A stretch of 64,000 bases of DNA from Phocaeicola sartorii JCM 17136 = DSM 21941 (GCF_000614185.1 NZ_BAKM01000012.1:1-64000); one strand, 5' to 3'. Positions 18,903-27,268 are shown, counted from the first letter of the stretch. The notes: generated from the sequence alone by a model not told the origin. Program-made: numbers and translations.

Positions 18903-20689
18903 AACAGGCGATATATATCATATTATTTGGCTTGCTTATATCATTACATATAGGTATAAATGGCTTGTTTGTGGAATCTCAGGCACTGTTTTGCGTGTTT
19001 GCGGTTGCACTACTTTGCTGTACCTTGTTTGTAACAGGTAACAATCTATATGTAAGTAAAGGTCTTTGTGCTGTCGCTATTTTTGTAGCTTATCTTTTCA
19101 TAATGTATGCTTTTAAAGGGAATGTATATGATAATTATAAGATTTATGTTGTATTGACATGCTGGTTTCTGTTTTTTACCTTTATACCAATCTTTTGCAA
19201 AAATAGAAATTACTTAAAACTGGTTTGTTGGCTAACAGTGATTGGGGCCTATCTTGAAATTGTTTTTGGATTTGGTCAACAGTTTGGATGGATTGGAAAT
19301 AGTGATGACTATTTTATATTAGGTGGATCATTGGGAAACCCCGGTGCTTATGCAGGATACTTCAGCGTAGTATTGCCCTTAGTTCTTTCTTTGATGTTAG
19401 GATATAAGCGGAATAAGAAGGCAGAGAATTTGTATTTTGCCTTGTTTGTATGCGTTTTGTTTATGTTGTACTTTATTATAATATCTCAATCAAGAGGAGC
19501 ATGGATAGCCTGTTTGTTTGGGTCTCTATTTGTATTGAATAAGCATTGTCGGATCTATAATAAAATATGTTATTACCTGCATACAGTTGTGCGAAAACTC
19601 ATTGTTGCTTCAGTTGCGGTTGTTTTGTTGTTTGGAGTATTCCACGTGCTATACCAATTTAAGGCGGATTCAGCTTTTGGACGTTTATTTATATGGAAAG
19701 TTGTTATGGCTGCTCCACAAAAAAATATTTTAACGGGTAGAGGAATTGGTGCATTTGAAGCTGAATATGGCAAATGGCAAATGGAATATTTTGCTAAAAA
19801 TGGAGGAACGGAGAAAGAGCGGTATGTTGCAGACTATGTGGCGTGTGCATATAATGAATTTTTGCAGGTATATGTGGAACAAGGTATTATAGGGTTATTC
19901 CTGTTATCTGTTATCTTATTTTTTGCTTTTAAGAGAGAAGATACACATTGTTCTCTGTATATTTCCGGTGCTAAAGCGTCACTTATAGCTATATTGGTGC
20001 TGTGTTGTGTTTCTTATCCTTTTCAAATACCGTTAATATATCTTCAGTTCATTTTGTCGTTGGCTGTTTTGTTTTATAAACCAAGTCCGGATGATTGTTT
20101 GTTGAGGATAAAGTTCTTTAAGGCTAATTTGATAACTTCTGTATTGGGACTGTTGATTGTCGGTATGGGACTTCATAATTTATATGGATATTATTTGTTA
20201 CGGACAGGGCAAAAATATGTTTTTGCCAATGATATAGATAATGCACTTATACATTATAAGAAGGCATATCCGTTTTTTAATAATAATGGGACTTATTTAT
20301 TCTATTATGGTTCCGCATTGGCTTTACGAGGGAGATATAGAGAAAGTGTTGAAGTATTAGAAAAGGCTGCTCGGAAATCTTCTATGCCTAATATCTTTCT
20401 GATATTAGGTAATAATTATAAAAAGATAGGTGAAACAGATGCTGCTAAAATGTCATATTTAACTGCTGTATATAGTGTTCCCTCACGTCTATATCCTAAA
20501 TATTTATTAGTGCAATTGCTGATGGAGTCATCGAATAAAGCAGAAGCGTATAGATGGGCAAAAGATATCCTTGCTACTAAGGAAAAAGTTCCTACAACAG
20601 CAGCAAAAGATATGAAAGATGAAATGAGTCATCTTATAGAAAATGAATTGTCTAACTTTAAAAATGAATTGCCTATGGAAACGGATTAG
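18899..20689 (+). CDS. O-antigen ligase/Wzy-like membrane protein with C-terminal TPRs
   Basis: A 596-residue polytopic membrane protein with about ten or more TM helices, the Wzy_C region with the SQSRGAWIA motif near residue 200 and a large periplasmic loop, followed after about residue 420 by tetratricopeptide-like repeats (ALIHYKKAYPFF, YRESVEVLEKAA). Wzy_C proteins join or polymerise lipid-linked sugars; a subset with TPRs are protein O-oligosaccharyltransferases. No glycosyltransferase genes surround it, so its partner may be the small exported peptide encoded next. Codon use is strongly AT-rich. Which activity it has cannot be read from sequence. Confidence 0.75.
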   Translation: MKQAIYIILFGLLISLHIGINGLFVESQALFCVFAVALLCCTLFVTGNNLYVSKGLCAVAIFVAYLFIMYAFKGNVYDNYKIYVVLTCWFLFFTFIPIFCKNRNYLKLVCWLTVIGAYLEIVFGFGQQFGWIGNSDDYFILGGSLGNPGAYAGYFSVVLPLVLSLMLGYKRNKKAENLYFALFVCVLFMLYFIIISQSRGAWIACLFGSLFVLNKHCRIYNKICYYLHTVVRKLIVASVAVVLLFGVFHVLYQFKADSAFGRLFIWKVVMAAPQKNILTGRGIGAFEAEYGKWQMEYFAKNGGTEKERYVADYVACAYNEFLQVYVEQGIIGLFLLSVILFFAFKREDTHCSLYISGAKASLIAILVLCCVSYPFQIPLIYLQFILSLAVLFYKPSPDDCLLRIKFFKANLITSVLGLLIVGMGLHNLYGYYLLRTGQKYVFANDIDNALIHYKKAYPFFNNNGTYLFYYGSALALRGRYRESVEVLEKAARKSSMPNIFLILGNNYKKIGETDAAKMSYLTAVYSVPSRLYPKYLLVQLLMESSNKAEAYRWAKDILATKEKVPTTAAKDMKDEMSHLIENELSNFKNELPMETD

Positions 20690-20770
20690 TTGAATTTGTT
20701 ATCTGGTGCAAATGCCATGATATCGAATAGAGATAGAATTATGAAATAAAAAAATAAAATGATGTTCATT

Positions 20771-21091
20771 ATGAAAACGAATAAAAAGGCTATATTAGGA
20801 ATGTTAGTAGCTATTGTTATGTCATTGGGTGTTATGAATGGGGTGAATAGTAGAATATCCGATTCAGGTTTTCAACAAGTTTCTATTGGTTGTGGCTACA
20901 TGGCTGGTGAAACAGAAGGTGGTGCATCGGGGGCATGGACTGCGGCTTCTGCACTTTCAGGTGCAGCGGCAGGGCAAATAGCTACAGGTGGAAGTTTTTT
21001 AGGCTGGACTCCTGTTGGTTGGGGAATGTGGCTGGTGCCGGTGTTTGTGCATTATAAAATGAAAAGACCAAATGCGGAAAAAGTGGATTAA
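20771..21091 (+). CDS. small exported Gly/Ala-rich peptide, bacteriocin-like
   Basis: A 106-residue product with a basic N-terminus and hydrophobic core (KKAILGMLVAIVMSLGVM) like a signal or leader, a short polar linker with one Cys (VSIGCGYMAGETEGG), then a Gly/Ala-rich hydrophobic segment ending GWTPVGWGMWLVPV and a basic tail. The double glycine at TEGG could be a processing site. Small hydrophobic Gly/Ala-rich peptides beside SpoIIM/DUF95 proteins and exporters are typical of bacteriocin loci, but I cannot name a family. ATG 20759 is an alternative start. The 3' end overlaps the next ORF by 20 bp. Confidence 0.65.
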   Translation: MKTNKKAILGMLVAIVMSLGVMNGVNSRISDSGFQQVSIGCGYMAGETEGGASGAWTAASALSGAAAGQIATGGSFLGWTPVGWGMWLVPVFVHYKMKRPNAEKVD

Positions 21092-21260
21092 ATTGTTTCC
21101 TTTTTTGATTGGTGCAGTAATAGCTTATTGCCTATTGTGGTATGTGATACCGCAAAATAAGGGGGGAGGAGTTGCTGCCTTATTGGTTGCTGCTATTTTA
21201 CTGTTTTTTTTTATTTTACTGAGATTCGTTATCGGAAAGAATAAAAAAAAATGTAATTAG
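21072..21260 (+). CDS. small two-helix membrane protein, copy A
   Basis: 62 residues with two hydrophobic helices (FLIGAVIAYCLLWYVI and VAALLVAAILLFFFILL) joined by a short PQNKGGG turn and ending in a lysine-rich tail. It begins within the peptide gene's 3' end in another frame. A close paralogue is encoded at 25565-25786. Size, hydrophobicity and adjacency to the peptide suggest an immunity or accessory protein, but this is inference. Confidence 0.6.
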   Translation: MRKKWIKLFPFLIGAVIAYCLLWYVIPQNKGGGVAALLVAAILLFFFILLRFVIGKNKKKCN

Positions 21261-21272
21261 ATACTAGCTTTT

Positions 21273-21325
21273 ATAGGCTGATTAATAGGGATTTATGTTG
21301 TTTTAGACTTCTTTAATCAGCCTAT
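21273..21325. terminator. inverted repeat after the small membrane protein gene
   Basis: ATAGGCTGATTAA (21273-21285) and TTAATCAGCCTAT (21313-21325) form a perfect 13-bp stem with a 27-base loop. No T-run follows directly, so termination is uncertain, but its position fits the end of the transcription unit that contains the peptide. Confidence 0.5.
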
Positions 21326-21419
21326 TGTAATGTATGATAAATAAAAGCTCAATAAAATATTGCCGTTAGAGATTGAATATATTATGCGTATTAAAAATAT
21401 TTAATGTGTGTATTTTGAA

Positions 21420-21427
21420 TACATTTG
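21420..21427 (+). promoter_or_regulatory. -7 promoter-like element before the SpoIIM gene
   Basis: TACATTTG matches TAnnTTTG in an AT-rich 250-bp gap. A TTTG at the canonical spacing is not evident. Confidence 0.4.
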
Positions 21428-21506
21428 TCTAATGTAGAAAGTCTATTTTATTATAACACTGATATTGAGAAAAAATTTATGTTATTACTTTAATATGATT
21501 TGTAAT

Positions 21507-22085
21507 ATGAAAAATGGATATTGTATAAAATCTTATGATAAATATTTCTTTTTTGTTTCATTTATCTTTTGGTTGATGCCTTTCTTGTTACGTATGTTTT
21601 TGATAGAATTACCAACGCTTCCAAAGACGAGTGAGTCTCAAACAGGAATTATTGTTTCACAAATAACAGAGGCTTTGGATAAAGAAGAATATTTTAAAGC
21701 ATTTTTGGAGATATCCAGCAATAATCTACATGGTTGTATGATAAATATTCTAGGAGGATTTCTATTGGGTTTGGTAACACTTTTAAATTTATCAATAAAT
21801 GGATTGGCTGCTTCTGATGTATTTATCACAGTTTATAATTCAGGTTTTGGATTAAATAATATTTTGAAGAGTACTCTGCCGCATAGTTTCGAATTGATTG
21901 GTTTTTGGTTATCTGGTGCAATGGGATTAGCTATAGCATGGGAAATGATTAGATTTATGCGTGGAAAAAAATCTTTCTCTGCAAAATTTTATAATCCAAT
22001 GGCTCTATACTTGTGTGTCGTTTTTGTAATTACTTTAGGTGCAGCTTTTGTTGAAGTTTATATTTCTATAAAAGGATTGAAATGA
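21507..22085 (+). CDS. SpoIIM/DUF95 family membrane protein
   Basis: About 192 residues with four or more TM helices and the DUF95 pattern: an Asn-rich segment before a glycine-rich helix (SNNLHGCMINILGGFLLG) and the region around TLPHSFELIGFWLSGAMGL, which carries the conserved PHxxxE motif. SpoIIM homologues occur in many non-sporulating bacteria and are frequent accessory proteins in circular-bacteriocin and related loci. The start is uncertain: ATG 21507, ATG 21495 and TTG 21465 are all in frame. It overlaps the Yip1-like gene by 4 bp. Confidence 0.75.
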   Translation: MKNGYCIKSYDKYFFFVSFIFWLMPFLLRMFLIELPTLPKTSESQTGIIVSQITEALDKEEYFKAFLEISSNNLHGCMINILGGFLLGLVTLLNLSINGLAASDVFITVYNSGFGLNNILKSTLPHSFELIGFWLSGAMGLAIAWEMIRFMRGKKSFSAKFYNPMALYLCVVFVITLGAAFVEVYISIKGLK

Positions 22086-22651
22086 GACAAATAATAAATG
22101 TTTTGTTAAGGTTGCCGAAATGGTATGGCTTGACTATTATATTGATATATAGTGTTATGATTGCAGAATTTGTAAAAGTCTTGAATACTCTGTTTATGGT
22201 GGGTGGTATTGAAAAAGTTGCTTTAATGGAGAAAATAGTGCAATTAAATTATGGACTTACAATTGTGTCTAGTATTATCGTTTGGATATTAATATGTTTA
22301 TTATTTCATCTTATGGCTTTGTTATTTGATGGAAAGACAACGTTTGGAAGTTTTCTTATTGTAGCTGCATATCCTTATTTTATACCAGCTGTGATTCTCC
22401 TTTTTGCTGTTTTATTGTTGGATGGTATATCTATTGAAGACAGTGTTGATATAACGCAATTGATCTTACAGAATGATTCTTATAAAATAGTAATAAAAGC
22501 TTTGAATTATTCATTTGTCTTCTATTATTTATTAGTTGCTTGCATAATACATTATTTATATAATCTTAAATGGCTGTATGCCTTATTGTCTGTTGCTATA
22601 CCTGTTGTGTCTATATATGCTGTAACAGAATTGTTTAAGTTAGTGATGTAG
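22082..22651 (+). CDS. Yip1-like integral membrane protein
   Basis: 189 residues with five predicted TM helices, resembling the bacterial Yip1/DUF1282 family (the segment GKTTFGSFLIVAAYPYFIP is typical of its central loop and helix). It is translationally coupled to the SpoIIM gene (ATGA overlap), so the two probably act together in the membrane. No enzymatic residues are apparent. Confidence 0.68.
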   Translation: MRQIINVLLRLPKWYGLTIILIYSVMIAEFVKVLNTLFMVGGIEKVALMEKIVQLNYGLTIVSSIIVWILICLLFHLMALLFDGKTTFGSFLIVAAYPYFIPAVILLFAVLLLDGISIEDSVDITQLILQNDSYKIVIKALNYSFVFYYLLVACIIHYLYNLKWLYALLSVAIPVVSIYAVTELFKLVM

Positions 22652-22665
22652 AAAAACTATATGAT

Positions 22666-23097
22666 ATGGAAGAGAAAAAAATAATATTTCGGTATGATAC
22701 CTTATGTATTACAGAAGGTAGGTATGAATTTAAAAGAATCTATAAACGTCCTTGGAGAGTAATGCTTTGTGGCATCTTTAATATGAAACTTGTGGTGACT
22801 CTTATATTGGCTATACTCTTTTTTGTTTTTTGTATTCCTGTTTTAGGTGGACATCTCAATGCATTTGCATTTTTGCCTGTTGTATTTCCCGTTATATTTT
22901 TGTCTGTGATGGATTATTATGAGAAGCATAGAAACCTGATTATTCAGAAGGAAGATATACAAAGTATGAGCGTCAAGAACGATACGCTACTTATTTTTTA
23001 TAGGAAAGAAAATAATAAAGCGACAAGTGCTGTAAAACTAGTGGAATTGAAGTCGGATATGTTACCTGATGAGGTGTTAGAATCTGTTTTTCAATAG
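22666..23097 (+). CDS. unknown two-helix membrane protein, copy A
   Basis: 143 residues: a soluble N-terminal part (IIFRYDTLCITEGRYEFKRI), two adjacent TM helices (about 42-85) and a C-terminal soluble part (QSMSVKNDTLLIFYRKENN). The layout resembles bacterial PH-domain-like membrane proteins, but I cannot assign it. A paralogue lies at 25814-26260 with matching FRYDTL, YEFK and KEDI..M.VK segments. It starts 14 bp after the Yip1-like gene. Confidence 0.62.
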   Translation: MEEKKIIFRYDTLCITEGRYEFKRIYKRPWRVMLCGIFNMKLVVTLILAILFFVFCIPVLGGHLNAFAFLPVVFPVIFLSVMDYYEKHRNLIIQKEDIQSMSVKNDTLLIFYRKENNKATSAVKLVELKSDMLPDEVLESVFQ

Positions 23098-23161
23098 ATT
23101 CTCTATGGGATATAAAGCCTGTCTTGTTAGGATGGGGCTATCAAAAAAAGTAATTAAAAGA

Positions 23162-23758
23162 ATGATTATGAAAGTAAAATGTTTATTGGCTGTTCTGTTG
23201 CTATCGGCTACAGTAACGGCATTCGCCTAGGAGGCGAAGTATGGAATCAAGTCTGCCATCCTCAAGAAAGAGGCGGTCACTATGGGGCAGAAAGTGCAAG
23301 GCGTGCAGTATTTTGACGATTACGGCAGAAAGGAGGCGTCTGAACTTACGATGAAAGTGGGAGGCGTGGCAAATGTGGAGAAACATATCCGGACAATAGC
23401 CGATGGGGATAAGATTATCTCTATTGATCTCGACATGAAGGTGGCCAATAAAGCAACTTTGCCCGTCAAGCCGGTCAACTATTTGAATCTGACGGATGAA
23501 ATACGTGAACTGCACAAGATAAAGGAAGTGGGGACAGAAGAAATACTGGGCCGAAAGTGTACCAAGTACACTTTGGAGGTAGTGTATGGAGGACAAACCA
23601 CCCATTCCACGGTCTGGATATGGAAAGGTATTCCGCTGAAGAACGAGACTTCATCCAATGGAATGGTTATCGTTACCGAGCAGGCTACGGAAATTCAGGA
23701 GAATGTAGAAGTCCCGGCCGAGAAGTTTTTGGTACCCGAAGGAGTAACGGTTCCTTAA
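23162..23758 (+). pseudogene. secreted DUF4412-like protein with an early TAG
   Basis: An ATG at 23162 opens a good signal peptide (KCLLAVLLLSATVTAFA) and the frame continues to 23758 for about 198 residues, but codon 23 (23228-23230) is TAG directly after the predicted signal cleavage region. The rest, from EAKYGIKSAILKKE, resembles DUF4412-like periplasmic proteins (GRKCTKYTLE and TVWIWKGIPLK near the C-terminus). A CAG-to-TAG change is the simplest explanation. The transglutaminase-like gene follows 11 bp later. Confidence 0.6.
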
Positions 23759-23769
23759 TCGGATATGAA

Positions 23770-25277
23770 ATGTTGAGGCTTTTATCTTTTATATTTCTAA
23801 TCAACGCGTTTTTTTCTTGCTTACCGGAAAAGACCGCCTTGGAACGTGCTTTGCGTGTGGCAGGCGATAACCGGACGGAGCTGGAAAAAGTACTGGCATA
23901 CTATCAGGATGATACGTTGAAATATCAGGCAGCTTGTTTCCTTATTGAGAATATGCCGGATCAATATGCTGTGTTACCTTTGGATTCCACGGACACATAC
24001 GCACGGGCTTTGTTGTCTTTGGATAAGGACGATCCCGTCAGTTGGGAAATATCCCGTTCGCTTGTGGCTGCTGTATTCGATTCTATTTCAAAAATCCAAC
24101 CCGAATCCCGGATTAAAATAGTCAGGGATATAGAAGTTATGACAAGTGACTATTTGATAGAGAATATAGAATCGGCGTTTAAGGTATGGAATCGGAGGGG
24201 GTGGCAAAGCATTATTCATTTGATGATTTCTGTTGTTATGTATTGCCTTATCGGGTGGCTCATGAACCTCTGTCTCATTGGCGGAGAACTGCCTTGCAGC
24301 GTTATGGCCACTGGCTGGATTCGTTGAATGCACCCCAGGATATAGCCCGCAGCATTGCCATGCGTTATCCGGTGCGCTATAATGCAGGCATGACCAAATA
24401 TCCGTATATCATGAGTTATGAAGAAATGGACAGTTTGCAATGGGGAACTTGTGATGACATGACCGCTTTCCTCACTTTGTCTTTGCGTGCTATCGGCATA
24501 CCTGCGGCAACGGATGTCGTCAAGGCGTGGGCCAACAGGAGTTCTGCACATTGTTGGAATGTAGTGAAAGACACTGCCGGACATTTTGTTGATATCGGTT
24601 ACGGACCGGACGGGAAGAACTTTGTGGTCTATAAAGTTTCTAAAGTGTATAGAATGCAGTACCGGTCTCCCGGTGAGGAAGATGTGACACAAGGATATGA
24701 TATGCCTTTGTCCGATGTCAGTTTTCCATTGGACGGTAAGAATGAACAGGCGTACTTGTGCACATTTAATAATAGTCGGTGGATACCGGTGGCCTTGGCA
24801 AGTTCGGAGAATGGGAACGTGACTTTCCGGAACATGGGAAGGGGACTTCTTTGGGGAGATAACAAGATAGATGGTTACAGGGAAGAAGGGAAAGGCATTG
24901 CATATCTTCCGGTCGTTCACGAACGGGGAATATTGAAACCTTTCGCCGCTCCGGTCATTTTATATGAAGGAGGTGAAATCCGCTCTCATCGCCCTGTTTT
25001 GTCCGATCGGGAATCTGTCACTTTACATCGCAAATATCCTAAGTCTAATAAAATAGCTGCTGATGTTCACGATAGTAATGAAGTGGTACCGGGTGATGAC
25101 TATGAACTTTTCTATTGGAATGATGAATGGTGCAGCCTCGGTAGAAAAACAGCCGGACACGACACATTGGTATATGTGGAAGTACCCAAGAATGCATTGC
25201 TTTGGCTGCATAATCATACGAAGGGAAAAGAAGAGCGGATTTTCACGTATGAAAACGGAAAGCAGATTTGGTGGTAA
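23770..25277 (+). CDS. transglutaminase-like lipoprotein (frame shifted)
   Basis: About 502 residues after restoring one base near 24204 (GGGTGG to GGGTGGG). It begins with a lipoprotein signal whose lipobox is FFSC near residue 17. The central region carries a transglutaminase-like core: the Cys in WGTCDDMTAFLTLSLRAIGI, a His in SSAHCWNVV and a downstream Asp in GHFVDIGYG. In Bacteroidetes, such proteins often accompany TPR regulators. The C-terminal part is a beta-rich domain. The gene ends 14 bp before repeat R2. Whether it processes peptides or cell-wall substrates is unknown. Confidence 0.7.
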
Positions 25278-25291
25278 TATGGGGTGGATAG

Positions 25292-25557
25292 TCCGGATGA
25301 AGAAAAAAATACAGGAATTTATGGCAGATGATACGGGCAAGCTCTATTTGTGATGCGTGTCCGTTGATGTTCTTGTCTATAGATGATGCTCCGTTTGTAT
25401 GAACTGCTATTTGTAATTTATTGGTATATAATTGTTTATAAAATGTTTCTTAGCCTGCAATTTGTCTATATTACTTTTTAGGTGGTTCATTGTATTATTC
25501 CTAATTTTACCGATGTCAAACTAATGAATAATGTAGTCATGAAAATCAAATTGGTAT
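25292..25557. repeat. direct repeat R2 with truncated regulator 3' end
   Basis: Second copy of the 15589-15855 repeat. Bases 25297-25353 encode the last 18 residues of the TPR/HTH regulator (MKKKIQEFMADDTGKLYL) and its stop, with nothing upstream in frame, so this is a truncated regulator copy fused to the end of the transglutaminase locus. After the stop the leader up to the GTCATGAAAA start is conserved. Confidence 0.85.
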
Positions 25558-25568
25558 TGTATGAATGA
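25539..25568 (+). pseudogene. short ORF remnant in R2
   Basis: ATG at 25539 encodes MKIKLVLYE then TGA, at the same place in R2 as the 15834 remnant in R1. It is directly followed by the copy B membrane protein frame, whose N-terminal part (MCYKMKKGNAEK) resembles the C-terminus of the exported peptide (HYKMKRPNAEK). The middle of a peptide gene therefore seems to have been deleted here. Confidence 0.3.
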
Positions 25569-25786
25569 AATGGATCATAGAATATCCGATTATGTGTTAT
25601 AAAATGAAAAAAGGAAATGCAGAAAAAAGGATTAAATTGTTGCCTCTTGTGATTGGTGTAGTAATAACTTATTGTCTATTGTGGTATGTAATACCGCAAA
25701 ACAAGGGCGGAGGAGTTGCGGCTCTATGGGTTGCGGCTATTTTACTTTTTTTTTACTCTACTGAGATTCATCATCGGAAAAAATGA
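25565..25786 (+). CDS. small two-helix membrane protein, copy B
   Basis: 73 residues, paralogous to 21072-21260: the second half shares YCLLWYVIPQNKGGGVAAL with it. Here the frame is fused to the remains of the peptide 3' end. The last 12 residues diverge because a T-run (25748-25756) differs in length, shifting the frame before the stop. It is probably a degenerate copy. Confidence 0.45.
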   Translation: MKWIIEYPIMCYKMKKGNAEKRIKLLPLVIGVVITYCLLWYVIPQNKGGGVAALWVAAILLFFYSTEIHHRKK

Positions 25787-25813
25787 AAGACGTAAATAGA
25801 AAGGAGTATATGG

Positions 25814-26260
25814 ATGGAAAATGAAAAACAGGAATTATACTTCCGGTATGATACATTATACATAACTGGTGACAGATATGAGTTCAAAAAGGTCAAGAAA
25901 CGGTCTTTGGGAATAAAGCTTCGCAATTTCTTGAGTGTTAAGATGGTGGCGGCCAGTCTTTTTTGGGGGCTGTTAGTTCTCTCTCCTAGTTTTATAGAAC
26001 ATCGTTTTAGCATCTATCCGCTTTTTGTATTTGTATGTCCAGCTGTTATAATTTTTAGTACGAGTTGTCATGAGATATACAAGGATATGGTACTCTGGAA
26101 GGAAGATATAATAAGCATGAGGGTAAAGGGTAGCAGATTGATTATCTTGTACAGAAATGAAAGCGGTGACCCTTCCAGATACACCAAGAAACTAGAATTG
26201 CAGCCGGGGAGATATTCGTTGGAAGAATTGGGTGAGGCTTTGGGGTATGCTTTACGGTAG
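25814..26260 (+). CDS. unknown two-helix membrane protein, copy B
   Basis: 148 residues with the same plan as 22666-23097: soluble N-terminus (YFRYDTLYITGDRYEFKKV), two TM helices, soluble C-terminus (WKEDIISMRVKGSRLIILYR). Copy B directly follows the small membrane protein, whereas copy A is separated from its partner by the SpoIIM and Yip1 genes. The function is unknown. Confidence 0.58.
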   Translation: MENEKQELYFRYDTLYITGDRYEFKKVKKRSLGIKLRNFLSVKMVAASLFWGLLVLSPSFIEHRFSIYPLFVFVCPAVIIFSTSCHEIYKDMVLWKEDIISMRVKGSRLIILYRNESGDPSRYTKKLELQPGRYSLEELGEALGYALR

Positions 26261-26479
26261 AGGGTGTCTGGTCTATCTTTGCGGATGGATGAAAATTTGT
26301 GTCTTTGATGATTTGAAAGTTCAATATCCATTAACTACGGACGTGGTTAAGTCTAGTCACCTAGCCTGAATAATTCATAACCTTTGCTATTTTAGTCACT
26401 CACGTTTTCTCCTGTACAATTTGCAACCGAGATAGATCTTGATACTAGAGGTATCATGAACGATCATATCCCACTGAAA

Positions 26480-26567
26480 AAAGTAAGATATCTTCGTGGC
26501 CAAAGTAAGATATGTTCCCGGGCAAAGTAACACCACTTACTTGGCTCACGAAGATATCTTACTTTTC
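26480..26567. repeat. 22-bp repeat array with inverted copy
   Basis: Three tandem 22-bp units beginning AAAGTAA (26480-26501, 26502-26523, 26524-26545); the first two share AAAGTAAGATAT and TTC, the third is more diverged. They are followed by an inverted copy of unit 1 (26546-26567). Multiple short terminal repeats of this kind resemble IS21-type element ends. The remainder of the 26261-26711 gap has no ORF I trust; a hairpin TCCCAAAT/ATTTGGGA lies at 26666-26690. Confidence 0.5.
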
Positions 26568-26707
26568 TTTACAACCAAACAGGCCTCACAGACATCTCAT
26601 GCCAGTGACGATAAACGAAGAACCGTGGAACTCAGGGTTGTTCTTTGAATAGATGTTTTGTCTTATCCCAAATTTTTTGTTTATTTGGGAATCACACTTT
26701 GTGCAAT

Positions 26708-27268
26708 TTAAGAGCCTGTTAAAATTTTATTCAATAGCATCCTAATAGATGCTAGTTTGACCATTTCCTCTGCCGAATCGAATGTCCATTCATCGTTTCG
26801 GCAGAGTCTTCTATAGTTGTCAAACCATGAAAATGTCCTTTCCACAATCCATCTTTTTCCTATTGGCTTGAATCCATTTACCTTATCTCCACTTACCACA
26901 ACTTCAAGGATATATCCAAAAGCAGTTTTTATCTTGTCCGCTATTTCCCCACGATAACCGGCATCGGTTAATATGATTTTACCTAGACTACATTCTGCTT
27001 TTTGTCCCATATTGACACGCACTTTTTCACGTAAGTTGTTCAATAACAAATCAAATTCACCTAGAGAACACCATTTGCGATAATAATAGTAAACCAGCTC
27101 CCAAGGAGCAAAATTAGAAGGAAGCATACGCCACTGACATCCTGTTTTGACCAGGTAGAAGATAGTATTCCATATTTCACGCAAATCATATTTTCGTTTC
27201 CTTTCTTGCAGGTTCAAGATTTTCTTGATAACTTGCCACTGTGTTTCTTCTAAATCCGTACAATACAT
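26708..27268 (-). pseudogene. IS5-family transposase with internal deletion
   Basis: 186 residues, whereas intact relatives are about 250. The N-terminal DUF4096-like part (GCQWRMLPSNFAPWELVYYY) and the C-terminal DDE part (ILTDAGYRGE and RWIVERTFSWFDNYRRL) are present, but after AECSLG the segment that would hold the first catalytic Asp (the DSQS region) is missing and the frame continues directly. It is therefore unlikely to be active. The stop codon lies at the element border. Confidence 0.75.

Noticed and set aside
16428-23230. Reassignment of TAG as a sense codon
   Set aside because: Only two in-frame TAG codons were seen, while several real genes here end in TAG (mlaF, the Fic gene), so a local point change or error is more likely.
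26480-26567. CRISPR array
   Set aside because: The repeats are contiguous with no spacers and the last is inverted.
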